Part shown: positions 1-8,970 of the stretch, piece by piece | Position numbering within the stretch: position 1 is the stretch's first letter | How the letters are laid out: each line of letters begins with the position of its first letter | DNA from: Rhodopseudomonas boonkerdii | Lineage (GTDB): Bacteria > Pseudomonadota > Alphaproteobacteria > Rhizobiales > Xanthobacteraceae | Length of the DNA: 64,000 nt | Direction of reading: 5' to 3' | NCBI RefSeq assembly: GCF_021184025.1 | Contig: NZ_CP036537.1 | Span: 5,423,001 to 5,487,000, forward strand | Program-made: the position numbers and the translations under genes | Notes under the pieces: model-generated | What the model saw: only the letters and a program-made list of their open reading frames with translations | What the model was told of the DNA's origin: nothing | Database searches by the model: none

Positions 1-1
1 C

Positions 2-520
2 CCGCAGGATGGCGGACAGGTGGTGATCATCGAGACGCCGTATGATGAGGAGATCATCATCCTGCAAAACGAGATCAACAAGACCGTGATCCCCTACGGT
101 CCCCGCACGCTGCAGAAGCGCACCGAGGAAAAGACGCGGCAGTTATCGGAAGTCGCCCGCGCAGCGCCAGCCTCGGCATCGGACATGGCGAGCTATATCA
201 ACAAACGGGCAAAGCTGTCGTCGGAGGCTGTAACCGGTGGCGGCGATCTGGTCGCCGATGTGGCGTCGGGCAGCAAGAGGCTCGATGGCGTCAAGGATGA
301 TGAGCTGCCGGAGTCGCTGCGAAAACTGTCGATGCGGGATCGCACGGCTGAGCTCGAAAAGCAGATGACCTTACGTAAGGAGCTTAACGCCAAGCTCACC
401 GCGCTGGTCGTCAAACGTGACGCCTATGTGGCCGCGCAGCGCGACAAGACGGGGGCACCGAAGGCCTCGTCCTTCGATCGCGAGGTGGAGGCGACATTGA
501 AAGTGCAGCTCAAGAAGTAG
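2..520 (+). CDS. C-terminal part of a VWA-like protein (5' end outside window)
   Basis: The reading frame is open from base 2, so the true start lies left of the window; the GTG at 20 is only the first internal start-like codon. About 172 residues remain. They begin with a strand-rich segment (QVVIIETPYDEE), then ALPVPYG-like spacing ending in VIPYG, followed by a long charged helical tail (residues ~40-170) ending in SSFDREVEATLKVQLKK. This tail resembles the C-terminus of bacterial von Willebrand factor A proteins, in which a VWA domain is followed by a helical segment ending in a DSFD-like motif. The VWA domain itself (MIDAS motif) is not in the window, so the family call is by resemblance only. 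No signal for a membrane segment. Confidence 0.5.
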   Translation, partial: PQDGGQVVIIETPYDEEIIILQNEINKTVIPYGPRTLQKRTEEKTRQLSEVARAAPASASDMASYINKRAKLSSEAVTGGGDLVADVASGSKRLDGVKDDELPESLRKLSMRDRTAELEKQMTLRKELNAKLTALVVKRDAYVAAQRDKTGAPKASSFDREVEATLKVQLKK

Positions 521-643
521 TTTAACATCGGAATAGTGGCCCCTCGCCGCCCGGCTTCACCGGGCCGGTGCGGGGATGCGGCCCGCTCGAATTTGCATCG
601 CGCTTCCTCTTCCATCCGTAAGAAAAATCGGCATTGTGGCGCG

Positions 644-1309
644 ATGACAGAGAACGCACCCAAAGCTCAAGCCGGCGGCACCATCATTCCGGTGACGCTG
701 TTTCAGCAGAACTGCATGCTCCTGTGGGACGAAGCCACCCGACAGGCGGTGGTGATCGATCCCGGCGGCGACGTGCCGCTGATCCGGGAGGCAATTGCCA
801 AGGCCAATGTGCAGGTCGGGCAGATTTGGCTCACCCATGGCCATATCGATCATGTCGGCGGCGCCGCCGAACTGCGCGATGCGCTGAAGGTCGAGATCAT
901 CGGCCCGCACAAGGCCGACGAATTCCTGCTCGACAACGTCGAGTCCTCAGGCGCCAATTACGGCATCGCCGGCGTGCGCAACTTCAAGCCGGACCGATGG
1001 CTCGAGGAGGGCGATATCGTCAGCGTCGGCGGCCTCTCCTTCGAGATCCTGCACTGTCCCGGCCATTCACCCGGCAGCGTCGTCTATTACAGCAAGGGTA
1101 TGAAATTTGCCCATGTGGGCGATGTATTGTTTGCCGGCTCTGTCGGCCGGACCGATCTCCCGGGCGGGAGCCACGAGACGCTGATCAGCTCGATCATGAA
1201 CAAGCTGATTCCCCTCGGCGACGATGTAGGTTTCATCTGCGGTCACGGACCAGGGTCCAGCATCGGCCAGGAGCGGATGACCAATCCCTTTCTCACAGGG
1301 ATGGCCTGA
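644..1309 (+). CDS. MBL-fold metallo-hydrolase (glyoxalase II-like)
   Basis: A 221-residue metallo-beta-lactamase-fold hydrolase of the small YcbL/GloB-like type. The metal site is complete: T-H-G-H-I-D-H (His65, His67, Asp69, His70), His141 in CPGHSP, Asp160 in HVGD and His201 in CGHGPGS. Family members hydrolyse thioesters such as S-lactoylglutathione or related substrates in the cytoplasm, but the substrate here cannot be told. The frame is open upstream to 536, but the ATG at 644 gives the normal family N-terminus. The gene stands alone; the next gene is convergent. Confidence 0.85.
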   Translation: MTENAPKAQAGGTIIPVTLFQQNCMLLWDEATRQAVVIDPGGDVPLIREAIAKANVQVGQIWLTHGHIDHVGGAAELRDALKVEIIGPHKADEFLLDNVESSGANYGIAGVRNFKPDRWLEEGDIVSVGGLSFEILHCPGHSPGSVVYYSKGMKFAHVGDVLFAGSVGRTDLPGGSHETLISSIMNKLIPLGDDVGFICGHGPGSSIGQERMTNPFLTGMA

Positions 1310-1319
1310 CCGAGAACAC

Positions 1320-1571
1320 TCAGCCGACGTGGTCGGGATTGATCCAGTCCTCGATCTGCGAGGCCGCGATGGTGCGCTTCGGCTGATAGGGATTCAGCGT
1401 GCCGGCCGTTGCGGTCCAGCCTTTTGCGAGGATCTCGCGGGCAAAGATCTTCGCATCGATTTCGGATTTGAACGTCTTTGTCGTCCGCGCCGGGCCCGGA
1501 GGGCGGGGATCCGATTTCACGGCACGGTCTGGCCCGAAGGCAACATACCAAGTATCAGGTTTCGTCATCAT
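1320..1571 (-). CDS. small conserved hypothetical protein
   Basis: About 83 residues, not recognised as a named family. Starts MMTKPDTWYVAFGPDRAV and is rich in basic residues, with a middle segment TKTFKSEIDAKIFAREIL like the small single-domain proteins that sit in many Bradyrhizobiaceae genomes. I chose one of the tandem ATGs at 1571/1568; a longer frame to 1598 lacks support. No transmembrane segment or signal peptide. It ends 10 bp from the stop of the convergent MBL hydrolase gene. Confidence 0.5.
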   Translation of the reverse strand: MMTKPDTWYVAFGPDRAVKSDPRPPGPARTTKTFKSEIDAKIFAREILAKGWTATAGTLNPYQPKRTIAASQIEDWINPDHVG

Positions 1572-1658
1572 GATGCGTAGTAACGCCAAATGTGACAAAA
1601 AGTTGCACGTATTGCGGCAACTCTCTTTTTTGTAGCGAAGTTGCAGAGCTTAACAAGA

Positions 1659-1683
1659 CAGGCCGCCCAACCGGAGCGGCCTG
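1659..1683 (-). terminator. possible terminator hairpin downstream of DUF1236 gene
   Basis: Perfect 8-bp inverted repeat CAGGCCGC / GCGGCCTG with a 9-base loop, about 95 bp beyond the stop of the DUF1236 gene. The T-run expected of an intrinsic terminator is weak on the minus strand, so this is tentative. Confidence 0.3.
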
Positions 1684-1777
1684 CAGTTTGGAAGAGTGCG
1701 CTTCCATGATCTCAGTCCGGCAAACTCCCCCAAAAAGTGGGCTGGCCTCCGGACAAAACCATGCTTCAATAGAGGTC

Positions 1778-2197
1778 TCAGTCGATCACCTCGACGATCC
1801 GACGGGTGCCTGGCTCGACCAGAACCGTGCGGCCGTTGACCACGGTGTAGCGATATTCACGCGCCGCGCGATATTCGGCCGGAACCTCGTAATAGGTCAC
1901 GCCGCTTGCAGGTAATACGGCGCCGACACGGACCTCGCGGTCATAGGTATAGGACGGACGATGCTGTTCGACGACATAGCTGCGGAAGCGCGGGCGATCG
2001 TCGACGCCCAGTACACCGGCCACGCCGCCAACCACCCCGCCGATCGTGCCTCCTACAATAGCTCCCACGGGGCCTGCAGCGCGTTCACCTTCGGCAGCCC
2101 CGCGCTCGATGCCCCCGGGAACGCCCTGGGCATGAGCAAGAGCAGGAATCGCCATCGTAGCAACGACGGCGGCAGTTCCGAGAAGACGGCGGATCAT
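1778..2197 (-). CDS. DUF1236 domain-containing secreted protein
   Basis: A 139-residue exported protein. Residues 1-24 form a signal peptide (basic MIRR, hydrophobic core, ALAHAQ cleavage site). A Gly/Ala-rich segment follows (GAIVGGTIGGVVGGVAG), possibly membrane-interacting like a glycine-zipper. The C-terminal half is the DUF1236 module with VGAVLPASGVTYYEVP and YTVVNGRTVLVEP, often single or repeated in Rhizobiales periplasmic proteins of unknown role. The start at 2197 is supported by a GGGAG box just upstream; the longer frame to 2257 would bury the signal peptide. Confidence 0.75.
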   Translation of the reverse strand: MIRRLLGTAAVVATMAIPALAHAQGVPGGIERGAAEGERAAGPVGAIVGGTIGGVVGGVAGVLGVDDRPRFRSYVVEQHRPSYTYDREVRVGAVLPASGVTYYEVPAEYRAAREYRYTVVNGRTVLVEPGTRRIVEVID

Positions 2198-2313
2198 GAC
2201 GATCTCCCATTTTGCGATTGCACATATTGCGGCGATACAAGTGCGTCGCCTTTGCAATGGTTCCGGAGAGAGAACCGCGAAACGGAGACAGAATCGCGAA
2301 ACAATGCGCGCCC

Positions 2314-3522
2314 TTATCTGATGAGCCCTGCAGCCTTCAATGCGCGCGTAATCGCGCCGGAAACATCGAGCGCACGCCGAACGGGAGGATCACGACGTGC
2401 GCTGCGACGCTCCTGTTCCGCCCGCCGAGACTGCCGGCTGCGCAACTCATCCGTGGCCGCGGTGCGAATCGGCTCCTGTTTGGTGAGACCGAAGAACTGC
2501 GCAATGTACCAGGACGACGAGATGCCGGCGTCGAGCATAAACTTCGAGACCGCGCCATAAGGGTCTTCATGGCCCTCGATCGCGAGCGGCGTGCCATGGG
2601 CCATGCCGGTGATGGTGTAGGACTCCACCATCGTCTCTCCCTTGCCATTCCACCACACTTCACGCGGATAGCCATCGACATCGCCGGCGGACATCGGCGC
2701 ATCAGGCAGATCGTGCAGATCGAGCCATTGCTTGACGATTTCACCGGCATTGGCGGGATTGACCGTGCGATCCGCCGCACCATGCCAGACGGATACACGG
2801 GGCCATGGCCCCTGATACGGCGATGCCTTGCGAACGAGGTCACCGAGATCCCTGGCGCTGCGCGCAGGCGCGCGATACATGCCGGCCAAGGCCTCCTGCA
2901 TCGAATGCGCGATGCCGTAAGGCAGACCAGCGACAATAGCACCGGCAGCGAAGACTTCCGGATAGGTCGCAAGCATCACCGAGGTCATGGCGCCACCAGC
3001 GGACAGACCGGTGATGTAGATGCGCGCGGGATCGACGCCGTGAGCAATGGCGGCATGCTCCACCATCTGGCGGATCGAGAGCGCTTCGCCGCTATCACGG
3101 GCGATATCGTCGGGCGCAAACCAGTTGAAGCAGGTGTTGCCGTTATTCGCGCGCTTCTGCTGCGGCATGACGAGCACAAATCCATAGCGCTGCGCGAGCT
3201 TGGACCAGCCGCTGCCGATATCATAGCCGGCAGCCGTCTGCGTACAGCCATGCAGCACGACGACAAGCGCCGGCTTCGGCGCCAACCGCTCCGGTGCATA
3301 AACGAACATTTTCAGATTACCGAGATTGCTGCCGAAATCTGCGACCTCCACCAGCGGACTGTCGTCTGCGGGAAGACGCGCTCGTCCCATTCCGTGCAAC
3401 GCACCGGGCATTTTCGGAAGATGACGAAGAAAGTCGATATTGTCGGCGAGGGACACGGCAGCTCCTAACGGGTCGGCGCGCTTATACAACGGCCCCGGCG
3501 ACATATAGTTGCTGCAGTGCAA
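2314..3522 (-). CDS. PHB depolymerase-family esterase
   Basis: A 402-residue alpha/beta hydrolase of the extracellular short-chain PHA depolymerase/LpqC type. Seen: oxyanion-hole HGC (91-93), lipase box GLSAGG with nucleophile Ser174, likely acid Asp in WHGAADRTV, and His in TGMAHGTP. The family cleaves polyhydroxybutyrate or feruloyl-type esters; the real substrate is not known. No clear signal peptide, so it may be intracellular or exported by another route. The basic C-terminal ~60 residues are an extension. The start could also be the Met at codon 7 (3504). Confidence 0.8.
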   Translation of the reverse strand: MHCSNYMSPGPLYKRADPLGAAVSLADNIDFLRHLPKMPGALHGMGRARLPADDSPLVEVADFGSNLGNLKMFVYAPERLAPKPALVVVLHGCTQTAAGYDIGSGWSKLAQRYGFVLVMPQQKRANNGNTCFNWFAPDDIARDSGEALSIRQMVEHAAIAHGVDPARIYITGLSAGGAMTSVMLATYPEVFAAGAIVAGLPYGIAHSMQEALAGMYRAPARSARDLGDLVRKASPYQGPWPRVSVWHGAADRTVNPANAGEIVKQWLDLHDLPDAPMSAGDVDGYPREVWWNGKGETMVESYTITGMAHGTPLAIEGHEDPYGAVSKFMLDAGISSSWYIAQFFGLTKQEPIRTAATDELRSRQSRRAEQERRSARRDPPVRRALDVSGAITRALKAAGLIR

Positions 3523-3614
3523 AATAACAGCGATTCGGCTTCAATTTACCCATCACTGAAACGCGAACGATACGATTTTTCCAAAAGGCTTTGTAAAAAA
3601 GGTATCAGAAGAAG

Positions 3615-3637
3615 CCCGCACGACCGGGTCATGCGGG
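3615..3637 (-). terminator. intrinsic terminator of the MXKDX gene
   Basis: Ten-base stem with one G-T wobble (CCCGCATGAC / GTCGTGCGGG, minus strand) and a CCG loop, 19 bp after the stop codon, with pyrimidine- and T-rich sequence downstream including TTTTTT. Confidence 0.6.
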
Positions 3638-3655
3638 AGAAAGGGATGAAAACGC

Positions 3656-3892
3656 CTAGTTCTTCTTCATCATATCGTTGTCTTTTTTCATGCGGTTCTT
3701 GTGCATGCCGTCTTTATGCATGGATTCCTTCTTCATGCTGTCTTTGGACATGCCCTCCTTCGACATGCCCTGGGTGCCGCTGCCCATCTTGGCCGGCTCC
3801 TGACCGGACGAACCGGTTGCCTGCGCCATGGCAGCAAACGGAGTCACGCCGATCGCAGTGGCAAAGATCGCTACAAGGATGGTCTTCTTCAT
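3656..3892 (-). CDS. pentapeptide MXKDX repeat protein
   Basis: A 78-residue exported protein. Residues 1-24 are a signal peptide (MKKTILVAIFATAIG..., AMAQA cleavage). The mature part is almost wholly degenerate pentapeptides of the form M-x-K-D/E-x (MSKEG, MSKDS, MKKES, MHKDG, MHKNR, MKKDN), the TIGR02953-type MXKDX repeat. Methionine, lysine and histidine dominate, which would suit metal binding or oxidant scavenging, but the role is unknown. A GGAGGAA box lies just upstream of the chosen ATG; the longer frame to 3994 has no such site. It is a monocistronic gene with its own terminator. Confidence 0.85.
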   Translation of the reverse strand: MKKTILVAIFATAIGVTPFAAMAQATGSSGQEPAKMGSGTQGMSKEGMSKDSMKKESMHKDGMHKNRMKKDNDMMKKN

Positions 3893-4071
3893 GATTGTTC
3901 CTCCAGAATGGACCGGTCGGCACAACGCCATGTTGCGCGAAACGTTCCTGCCAGCGATACGCAACCTGACCTCAAACGTTACGCGGCAAGTCAACCATTT
4001 GTCGCAAACTTGTTGCTGGAATAGCGTTCGCTCCTACAAGCTCACTGGGCTGGATGCTTGAAAAGGATGAT

Positions 4072-5472
4072 TCATCCGCGGCGCATCCAGGCCAAACATG
4101 CTCCGCACAACGCAATCGATATGGCGCAGGCAATGAGACTGGCGGCGAAGGCTGCGCGGCCGGAAACGGCGATCTGCACCGCGGCCTGCAGCGCACCGAT
4201 GGCGGCGACGCCTGCTGCATTGGCGATCTGAGTCGTCGTGCCATAGATGCCGGAACCAGCGCCCGCACTCGCCGCCGGCACGCTGGCGAGCACAACACCC
4301 GATAACGGCGCCATAACGAGCCCCTGCCCGTAGCCGAACACAATCAGGGCCGCCGTGAGCAACCCAACGGATGGCGTCGATACAGCTGTGGTCAGGAGAA
4401 ACAGGGCTGCCAGAGCCGTGATCTGAACCGCGCAGCCCTCGATCAACACGCGCGTCCCCTTGGCCTTGGCGCGCACGGCACTATGGCGGGAAGCGATGAC
4501 GAAGGCGATGGCCAAGGGCAGGAAGACAAGACCCGCGTGGAGCGGCGCAACCTTCAGATCGGCCTGCAGATACAGCGTAACCACCAGATAGAAAGACAGG
4601 TTAGCGAAGAAAAACAGGAACACCGCAGCGAGCCCGCGCATGAAAACGTCATCCTTCAGGAGGACAAGGTCGATCAGCGGTATGCCTCCTCGCGCAGCAA
4701 GGCGACGTTCCAGACGAAGGAAGGCTGCCATCACGCCGACACCTGCGAGCATCACGAGCCACACAGCTGGTGACCAGCCGACATCGTGACCGAACAGCAA
4801 CGGCCCGATCAAGCAAAGCAACGCAACGAACAACGTGATGGCGCCGGGAATATCGAGCCGCGTGTTCTGCCGCGCCGGTGGCGCCGGCATCCAGCGGAGC
4901 GCGGCGAGAATGATAACGATGCCGGCGGGGATATTGACGAAAAACACCGCGCGCCACCCGAAGCCGGCAAGGTTCAGCCCGACCAGCACGCCGCCAAGCG
5001 CGAAACCGGCAGCGCCGGCAAGGCCGAGGACGATCCCGTAGATGGCGAACGCACGCGCCCGCGCCTCGTCATTGAACAGCACGTGGATGGTGGCCAGCAC
5101 CTGCGGCACCATCAACGCAGCAGTGGCCCCCTGCGCAAGACGCGCGATGATCAGCTCAGGGCCTGATTGCGTCAGCCCGCACCACAGTGAGGTTACGCTG
5201 AAGCCAAACACACCGGCGATGAAAACCTGCTTGGTGCCATGGATGTCGCCGAGCCGACCGCCGGTGACCACCAGCGTGCCATATCCTATCAGATAGATCG
5301 CGATGACCGCTTCGACCTGCGCCGGGCTGGCGTTCAGATCGTTCGCGATGGTCGGCAGCGCCACATTGACGATGAAGGCGTCAACGCCAAACATGAACTG
5401 CGCCGCCACCACGATGGCGAGCACAAGCCAGCGCCGGGACTGATCGGCTGACGTCCGAACCATCTGATGCAT
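4072..5472 (-). CDS. MFS multidrug-type transporter (DHA2/EmrB-QacA family)
   Basis: A 466-residue integral membrane protein with about 14 hydrophobic segments, the number typical of the DHA2 drug:proton antiporters. The first segment (WLVLAIVVAAQFMFGVDAFIVNVALPTI) carries the family's D-x-x-I-V-N-V-A-L-P motif C-like signature, and GGRLGDIHGTK is the motif A loop. It probably exports toxic compounds at the inner membrane; the substrate is unknown. No adaptor (EmrA-like) or TetR regulator is next to it. Confidence 0.85.
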   Translation of the reverse strand: MHQMVRTSADQSRRWLVLAIVVAAQFMFGVDAFIVNVALPTIANDLNASPAQVEAVIAIYLIGYGTLVVTGGRLGDIHGTKQVFIAGVFGFSVTSLWCGLTQSGPELIIARLAQGATAALMVPQVLATIHVLFNDEARARAFAIYGIVLGLAGAAGFALGGVLVGLNLAGFGWRAVFFVNIPAGIVIILAALRWMPAPPARQNTRLDIPGAITLFVALLCLIGPLLFGHDVGWSPAVWLVMLAGVGVMAAFLRLERRLAARGGIPLIDLVLLKDDVFMRGLAAVFLFFFANLSFYLVVTLYLQADLKVAPLHAGLVFLPLAIAFVIASRHSAVRAKAKGTRVLIEGCAVQITALAALFLLTTAVSTPSVGLLTAALIVFGYGQGLVMAPLSGVVLASVPAASAGAGSGIYGTTTQIANAAGVAAIGALQAAVQIAVSGRAAFAASLIACAISIALCGACLAWMRRG

Positions 5473-5561
5473 GACGCGAAAACCTCCCGGGCCGCGTGAA
5501 TCCCAGTGAGATCGCAGGTGCCCGGAGGCAAAGCCATTACGTCAGAGGTAATTGGGGACGA

Positions 5562-6500
5562 TTAACCCCAAGGCCCGCGGCGCGGCGTGCTACCGCCATT
5601 CCAGGGGCCGGTCGCAGCGGGAGCTGCCGGGCGCTGCTGTACATAGCCACCCTGTGCGCCCATCTGATGGGCGAGCTGCTGGAGCGCAGCGATGCGGTTC
5701 TGCGTGGCCGGATGGGTCGTGAACAGGTTATCCATGGCACGGCCCGACAGCGGATTGATAATGAACATATGCGCTGTGGCTGGCGCGCGCTCGGCATCCT
5801 CGTTGGGAATCCGATGCGCGGCATTTTCGATCTTGGCCAGTGCCGAGGCGAGCCACATGGGCTGGCCACAGATGCGGGCGCCCATTTCGTCGGCGGCATA
5901 TTCGCGGGTGCGGCTGATCGCCATCTGCACCAGCATGGCGGCGAGCGGCGCCAGGATCATCAGCGCGATCTGACCGATGACACCCGGACCATTGTTGTTG
6001 CGGTTGCCGCCGAAGAACATGCCGAACTGGGCGATCATCGAGATCGCGCCGGCGATGGTGGCGGTGATGGTCATCAGCAGCGTGTCGTGATGCTTGATAT
6101 GCGCGAGCTCATGCGCGACGACGCCGGCGAGTTCTTCACGCGACAGCTGCTGCATCAGGCCGGTGGTCACCGCCACCGCGGCATTCTGCGGATTGCGGCC
6201 GGTCGCAAAGGCATTCGGCTGCGGATTGTCCATGATATAGACTTTGGGCATGGGCAGACCGGCATTCTGGGCGAGCTCTCCGACCATGCGGTAGAGGTCC
6301 GGCGCGTTGCGCGCATCCACCGGCTGTGCGCCATGCATCGACAGCACTGCGCGATCTGAATTCCAATAGGCGAACATGTTCATGCCGGCGGCAACCACCA
6401 GCGCGATCATCGCGCCCGACGCACCGCCCATGAGATAACCGACGCCCATGAACAAGGCGGTCATACCGGCCAACAAGATTGCGGTCTTGAAGTAACTCAT
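5562..6500 (-). CDS. htpX: zinc metalloprotease HtpX
   Basis: A 312-residue M48 membrane protease that takes part in quality control of inner-membrane proteins. Two N-terminal hydrophobic segments (residues ~5-24 and ~28-46) precede the catalytic HELAH motif (130-134). Two more hydrophobic stretches follow, then the third zinc ligand Glu in [11 protein letters not shown]. The C-terminal ~25 residues are Gln/Pro/Gly-rich ([10 protein letters not shown]). The ATG at 6500 is preceded by AGGAGGAAAA; the frame to 6587 is an upstream run-on. The stop codon lies inside a short GGGG/CCCC inverted repeat. Confidence 0.92.
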   Translation of the reverse strand: MSYFKTAILLAGMTALFMGVGYLMGGASGAMIALVVAAGMNMFAYWNSDRAVLSMHGAQPVDARNAPDLYRMVGELAQNAGLPMPKVYIMDNPQPNAFATGRNPQNAAVAVTTGLMQQLSREELAGVVAHELAHIKHHDTLLMTITATIAGAISMIAQFGMFFGGNRNNNGPGVIGQIALMILAPLAAMLVQMAISRTREYAADEMGARICGQPMWLASALAKIENAAHRIPNEDAERAPATAHMFIINPLSGRAMDNLFTTHPATQNRIAALQQLAHQMGAQGGYVQQRPAAPAATGPWNGGSTPRRGPWG

Positions 6501-6689
6501 TTTTCCTCCTGCCCCCGCGCACGCATACGAATGCATTGCGGTGCCACAATAAAATGGTGATGGCGCTTCTGGTTCCGCAAGACGCAATTGTGCGGCAGCG
6601 CGTCGCGGCTAGATCGGTAAATGCATTGACGAGCAATCTGCTCGCTCTAGGCTGGCCCCAGCCAAAAACATGACAAAGAGGAAACATTC

Positions 6690-7916
6690 ATGGCTCGCGT
6701 GAAGTTCGGCGCCTTTCTTGCCCCGCATCATCCCATCGGAGAACATCCGATGCTGCAGTTCCGGCGCGATCTCGATCTCGTCGAACAGCTCGATTCACTC
6801 GGCTATGATGAATTCTGGTGCGGCGAGCACCACTCCTCGGGCTGGGAAATGATCGCCTCGCCCGAAATGTTTCTGGCCGCCGCCGGCGAGCGCACCAAGC
6901 GCATCCGGCTCGGCACCGGGGTCATCTCGCTGCCATATCATCACCCTTTCAATGTCGCGCAACGTATGGTGCAGCTCGATCACATGACCGGCGGCCGCGC
7001 GATCTTCGGGTCCGGGCCGGGCGCGCTGGCATCCGATGCTCATACGCTCGGGATCGACCCGATGACCCAGCGCGACCGCCAGGACGAAGCCATCGCCATC
7101 ATCCGCCGCCTGTTCAACGGCGAGCGCGTGACCGCCAAGAGCGACTGGTTCACCATGAATGACGCCGCGCTGCAGATCCTGCCGCTGCAGGAGGAGATGC
7201 CGTTCGTTGTGGCCTCGCAAATCTCGCCCTCGGGCATGACGCTGGCCGGCAAATACGGTATCGGCATCATCTCGCTGGGCTCGATGTCGACACAGGGGCT
7301 GATGGCCCTGCCGACGCAATGGGGCTTCGCCGAGGACGCCGCGAAGAAGCACGGCACCACCGTCGACCGCGCCAACTGGCGCGTGCTGCTGAGCTGGCAC
7401 ATTGCCGAGACTCGCGAGCAGGCTCGGCGCGAAGCCGGTGCCGGCCTGATGCGCTGGCACAACGAATACAACGTCGGCACGCTGCAGCGGCCGGGCCTCA
7501 AGCCATTCGCCTCTCCGGAGGACGCGGTCGAGCAGACCGCAGGCGGGGAAGCCGCCGCCTCCACCATCGGCACGCCCGACGATCTCGTAAAGACCATCAA
7601 GAACCTGATGCAGGTCTCGGGCGGCGTTGGCGCCATCATCGGTTTCGTGCACGACTGGGCCAATCCGGAGAACACGCGGCGCAGTTGGGATATGGTCGCG
7701 CGCTATGTGGTGCCGGAGATCAACGGCTACATCGCATCCTTGCGCAAGTCGCAGCAATTCGTGATCGAGAATCGCGAGGTGTTCGAGCGCGCGGGCCAGG
7801 CGGTGATGGCCAAGATCATGGCCAACGACAAGGCGGCCGCCGCCTTGCCACTCACTGGCCCCGGCCGCGTGGCGATTCCGCTGGTCAATGCGCCGGAGCT
7901 GCAGAAGAAGGGGTGA
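6690..7916 (+). CDS. LLM-class flavin-dependent oxidoreductase
   Basis: A 408-residue luciferase-like monooxygenase with the (beta/alpha)8 landmarks of the F420/FMN group: EHHSSGWEM, RIRLGTGVISLPYHHPF, and GRAIFGSGPGAL. It resembles limonene/alkanal monooxygenase-like proteins, which use reduced flavin from a partner reductase; the substrate is not known. A GAGGAAA box lies 6 bp before the ATG. It is a single gene between divergent htpX and a downstream repeat element. Confidence 0.85.
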   Translation: MARVKFGAFLAPHHPIGEHPMLQFRRDLDLVEQLDSLGYDEFWCGEHHSSGWEMIASPEMFLAAAGERTKRIRLGTGVISLPYHHPFNVAQRMVQLDHMTGGRAIFGSGPGALASDAHTLGIDPMTQRDRQDEAIAIIRRLFNGERVTAKSDWFTMNDAALQILPLQEEMPFVVASQISPSGMTLAGKYGIGIISLGSMSTQGLMALPTQWGFAEDAAKKHGTTVDRANWRVLLSWHIAETREQARREAGAGLMRWHNEYNVGTLQRPGLKPFASPEDAVEQTAGGEAAASTIGTPDDLVKTIKNLMQVSGGVGAIIGFVHDWANPENTRRSWDMVARYVVPEINGYIASLRKSQQFVIENREVFERAGQAVMAKIMANDKAAAALPLTGPGRVAIPLVNAPELQKKG

Positions 7917-7937
7917 GAGCTTAAAGCCTATCACTCC

Positions 7938-8046
7938 GCCCCTCATCCTGAGGGCCGATCGTCTTCGGTCGCGTCTCGAAGGATGAGAGCACCAAGCTCA
8001 TGGTTCGAGACGCCTGCGAGATGCGCGCTCCTCACCATGAGGGAGG
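7938..8046. repeat. REP-like intergenic palindromic element
   Basis: Between two convergent genes. A 17-bp imperfect inverted repeat (GCGTCTCGAAGGATGAG at 7971 and CTCATGGTTCGAGACGC at 7997, two mismatches) is flanked by CCTCATCCTGAGG (7940) and CTCACCATGAGGG (8031). This pattern of CTCATCCT/GTCTCGAA palindromes is common between genes in the Bradyrhizobium-Rhodopseudomonas group. Confidence 0.65.
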
Positions 8047-8054
8047 GATAGAAG

Positions 8055-8879
8055 CTACTTCCCGTAATAATCCTGCACCGTTTCCCAGGCCACCGTCTGC
8101 AGCAGTTTCGCAGTCGTTTCATCGAGACCGGCGAGATAGGGATTGCCGACCGGCGAACGCCCCGTGAGTGCCGCGAAGGTGACGCAGGTGGCGAGATAGG
8201 TGCCTGCGAGACTCGGATGGCGCTTGTCCGGCTGGTAGAGATTGAGCTCGGGCTGCTTCGCGCGCATCCTGGCAAAGGCCAGACCTGCCGGAATCACCAG
8301 GGCGTTATTATCATTGCCCGCGAGTGTATAAGCCTCGGCCAGTTGCTGGGTCATTTCCGGCTTGTCTTCATAGGCCCAGGACATGAAGAAGATCGGGATT
8401 GCACCATGCGCTCGGACGATGTCTGCATCCTTCTTCGCATATTCAGTAAAGACCGACTTCAGCTTTGGATGGATCGGACACTGGCTGCAATCCATCATGA
8501 TCGCAGCATCGAACAGCCGCTCGCGCTTGTTGAAGATGATGTTGTTATTATCGTCGAAGGAATAGGACGCGATTGCGTTGGGGCGGAAATAGCTCTCGAC
8601 ATCGTGCCATTCAAAGCCGGAGCCACCGATGGTCACCGAGGTCGCCTGATAGCTCGTCCTGTTGGAGGGGTCGGCGGCGCGCACCATCGCCAGCACATGG
8701 CTATGCATACTGTTGTTGAAATAGAAGAAGCTGTTGCCGATGAATATCTCGGTCTTCGGAAAATCAGGTCCCAGCGACGTGACTTTGGGTTTGGTCTGGG
8801 CTTGCACCGCACCGGGCACACTGGCCGTGGCAGCAAGAAACGCCATGGCAACAATGACAGCGCGCATAGCTCTGGACAT
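8055..8879 (-). CDS. secreted SGNH/GDSL-like hydrolase
   Basis: A 274-residue exported protein. A signal peptide (MSRAMRAVIVAMAFLAATASVPGAVQAQ) is followed by FIGNSFFYFNNSMHSH, which fits block I of SGNH hydrolases (the Ser of GNS as nucleophile). IGGSGFEW and a late KRHPSLAGTYL segment supply the block V Asp/His-like pair (D..H). The fold is shared by esterases and by polysaccharide O-acetyl-modifying enzymes; substrate unknown. The start at 8879 places the signal peptide at the N-terminus; the longer frame to 8972 overlaps the divergent neighbour. Confidence 0.7.
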   Translation of the reverse strand: MSRAMRAVIVAMAFLAATASVPGAVQAQTKPKVTSLGPDFPKTEIFIGNSFFYFNNSMHSHVLAMVRAADPSNRTSYQATSVTIGGSGFEWHDVESYFRPNAIASYSFDDNNNIIFNKRERLFDAAIMMDCSQCPIHPKLKSVFTEYAKKDADIVRAHGAIPIFFMSWAYEDKPEMTQQLAEAYTLAGNDNNALVIPAGLAFARMRAKQPELNLYQPDKRHPSLAGTYLATCVTFAALTGRSPVGNPYLAGLDETTAKLLQTVAWETVQDYYGK

Positions 8880-8970
8880 GCAATGCCTCCCGGTTCTTAT
8901 TATGTTGGGTACCGATAGCACAGGGCGGCACAGATTGCGCCGGCCGTGATCGCAGGAGGCTGAATACGCC

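Noticed and set aside
2212..3468. 418-codon plus-strand frame
   Set aside because: Antisense shadow of the PHB-depolymerase-type gene; no family motifs.
6795..7946. 383-codon minus-strand frame
   Set aside because: Antisense shadow of the luciferase-like oxidoreductase in high-G+C DNA.
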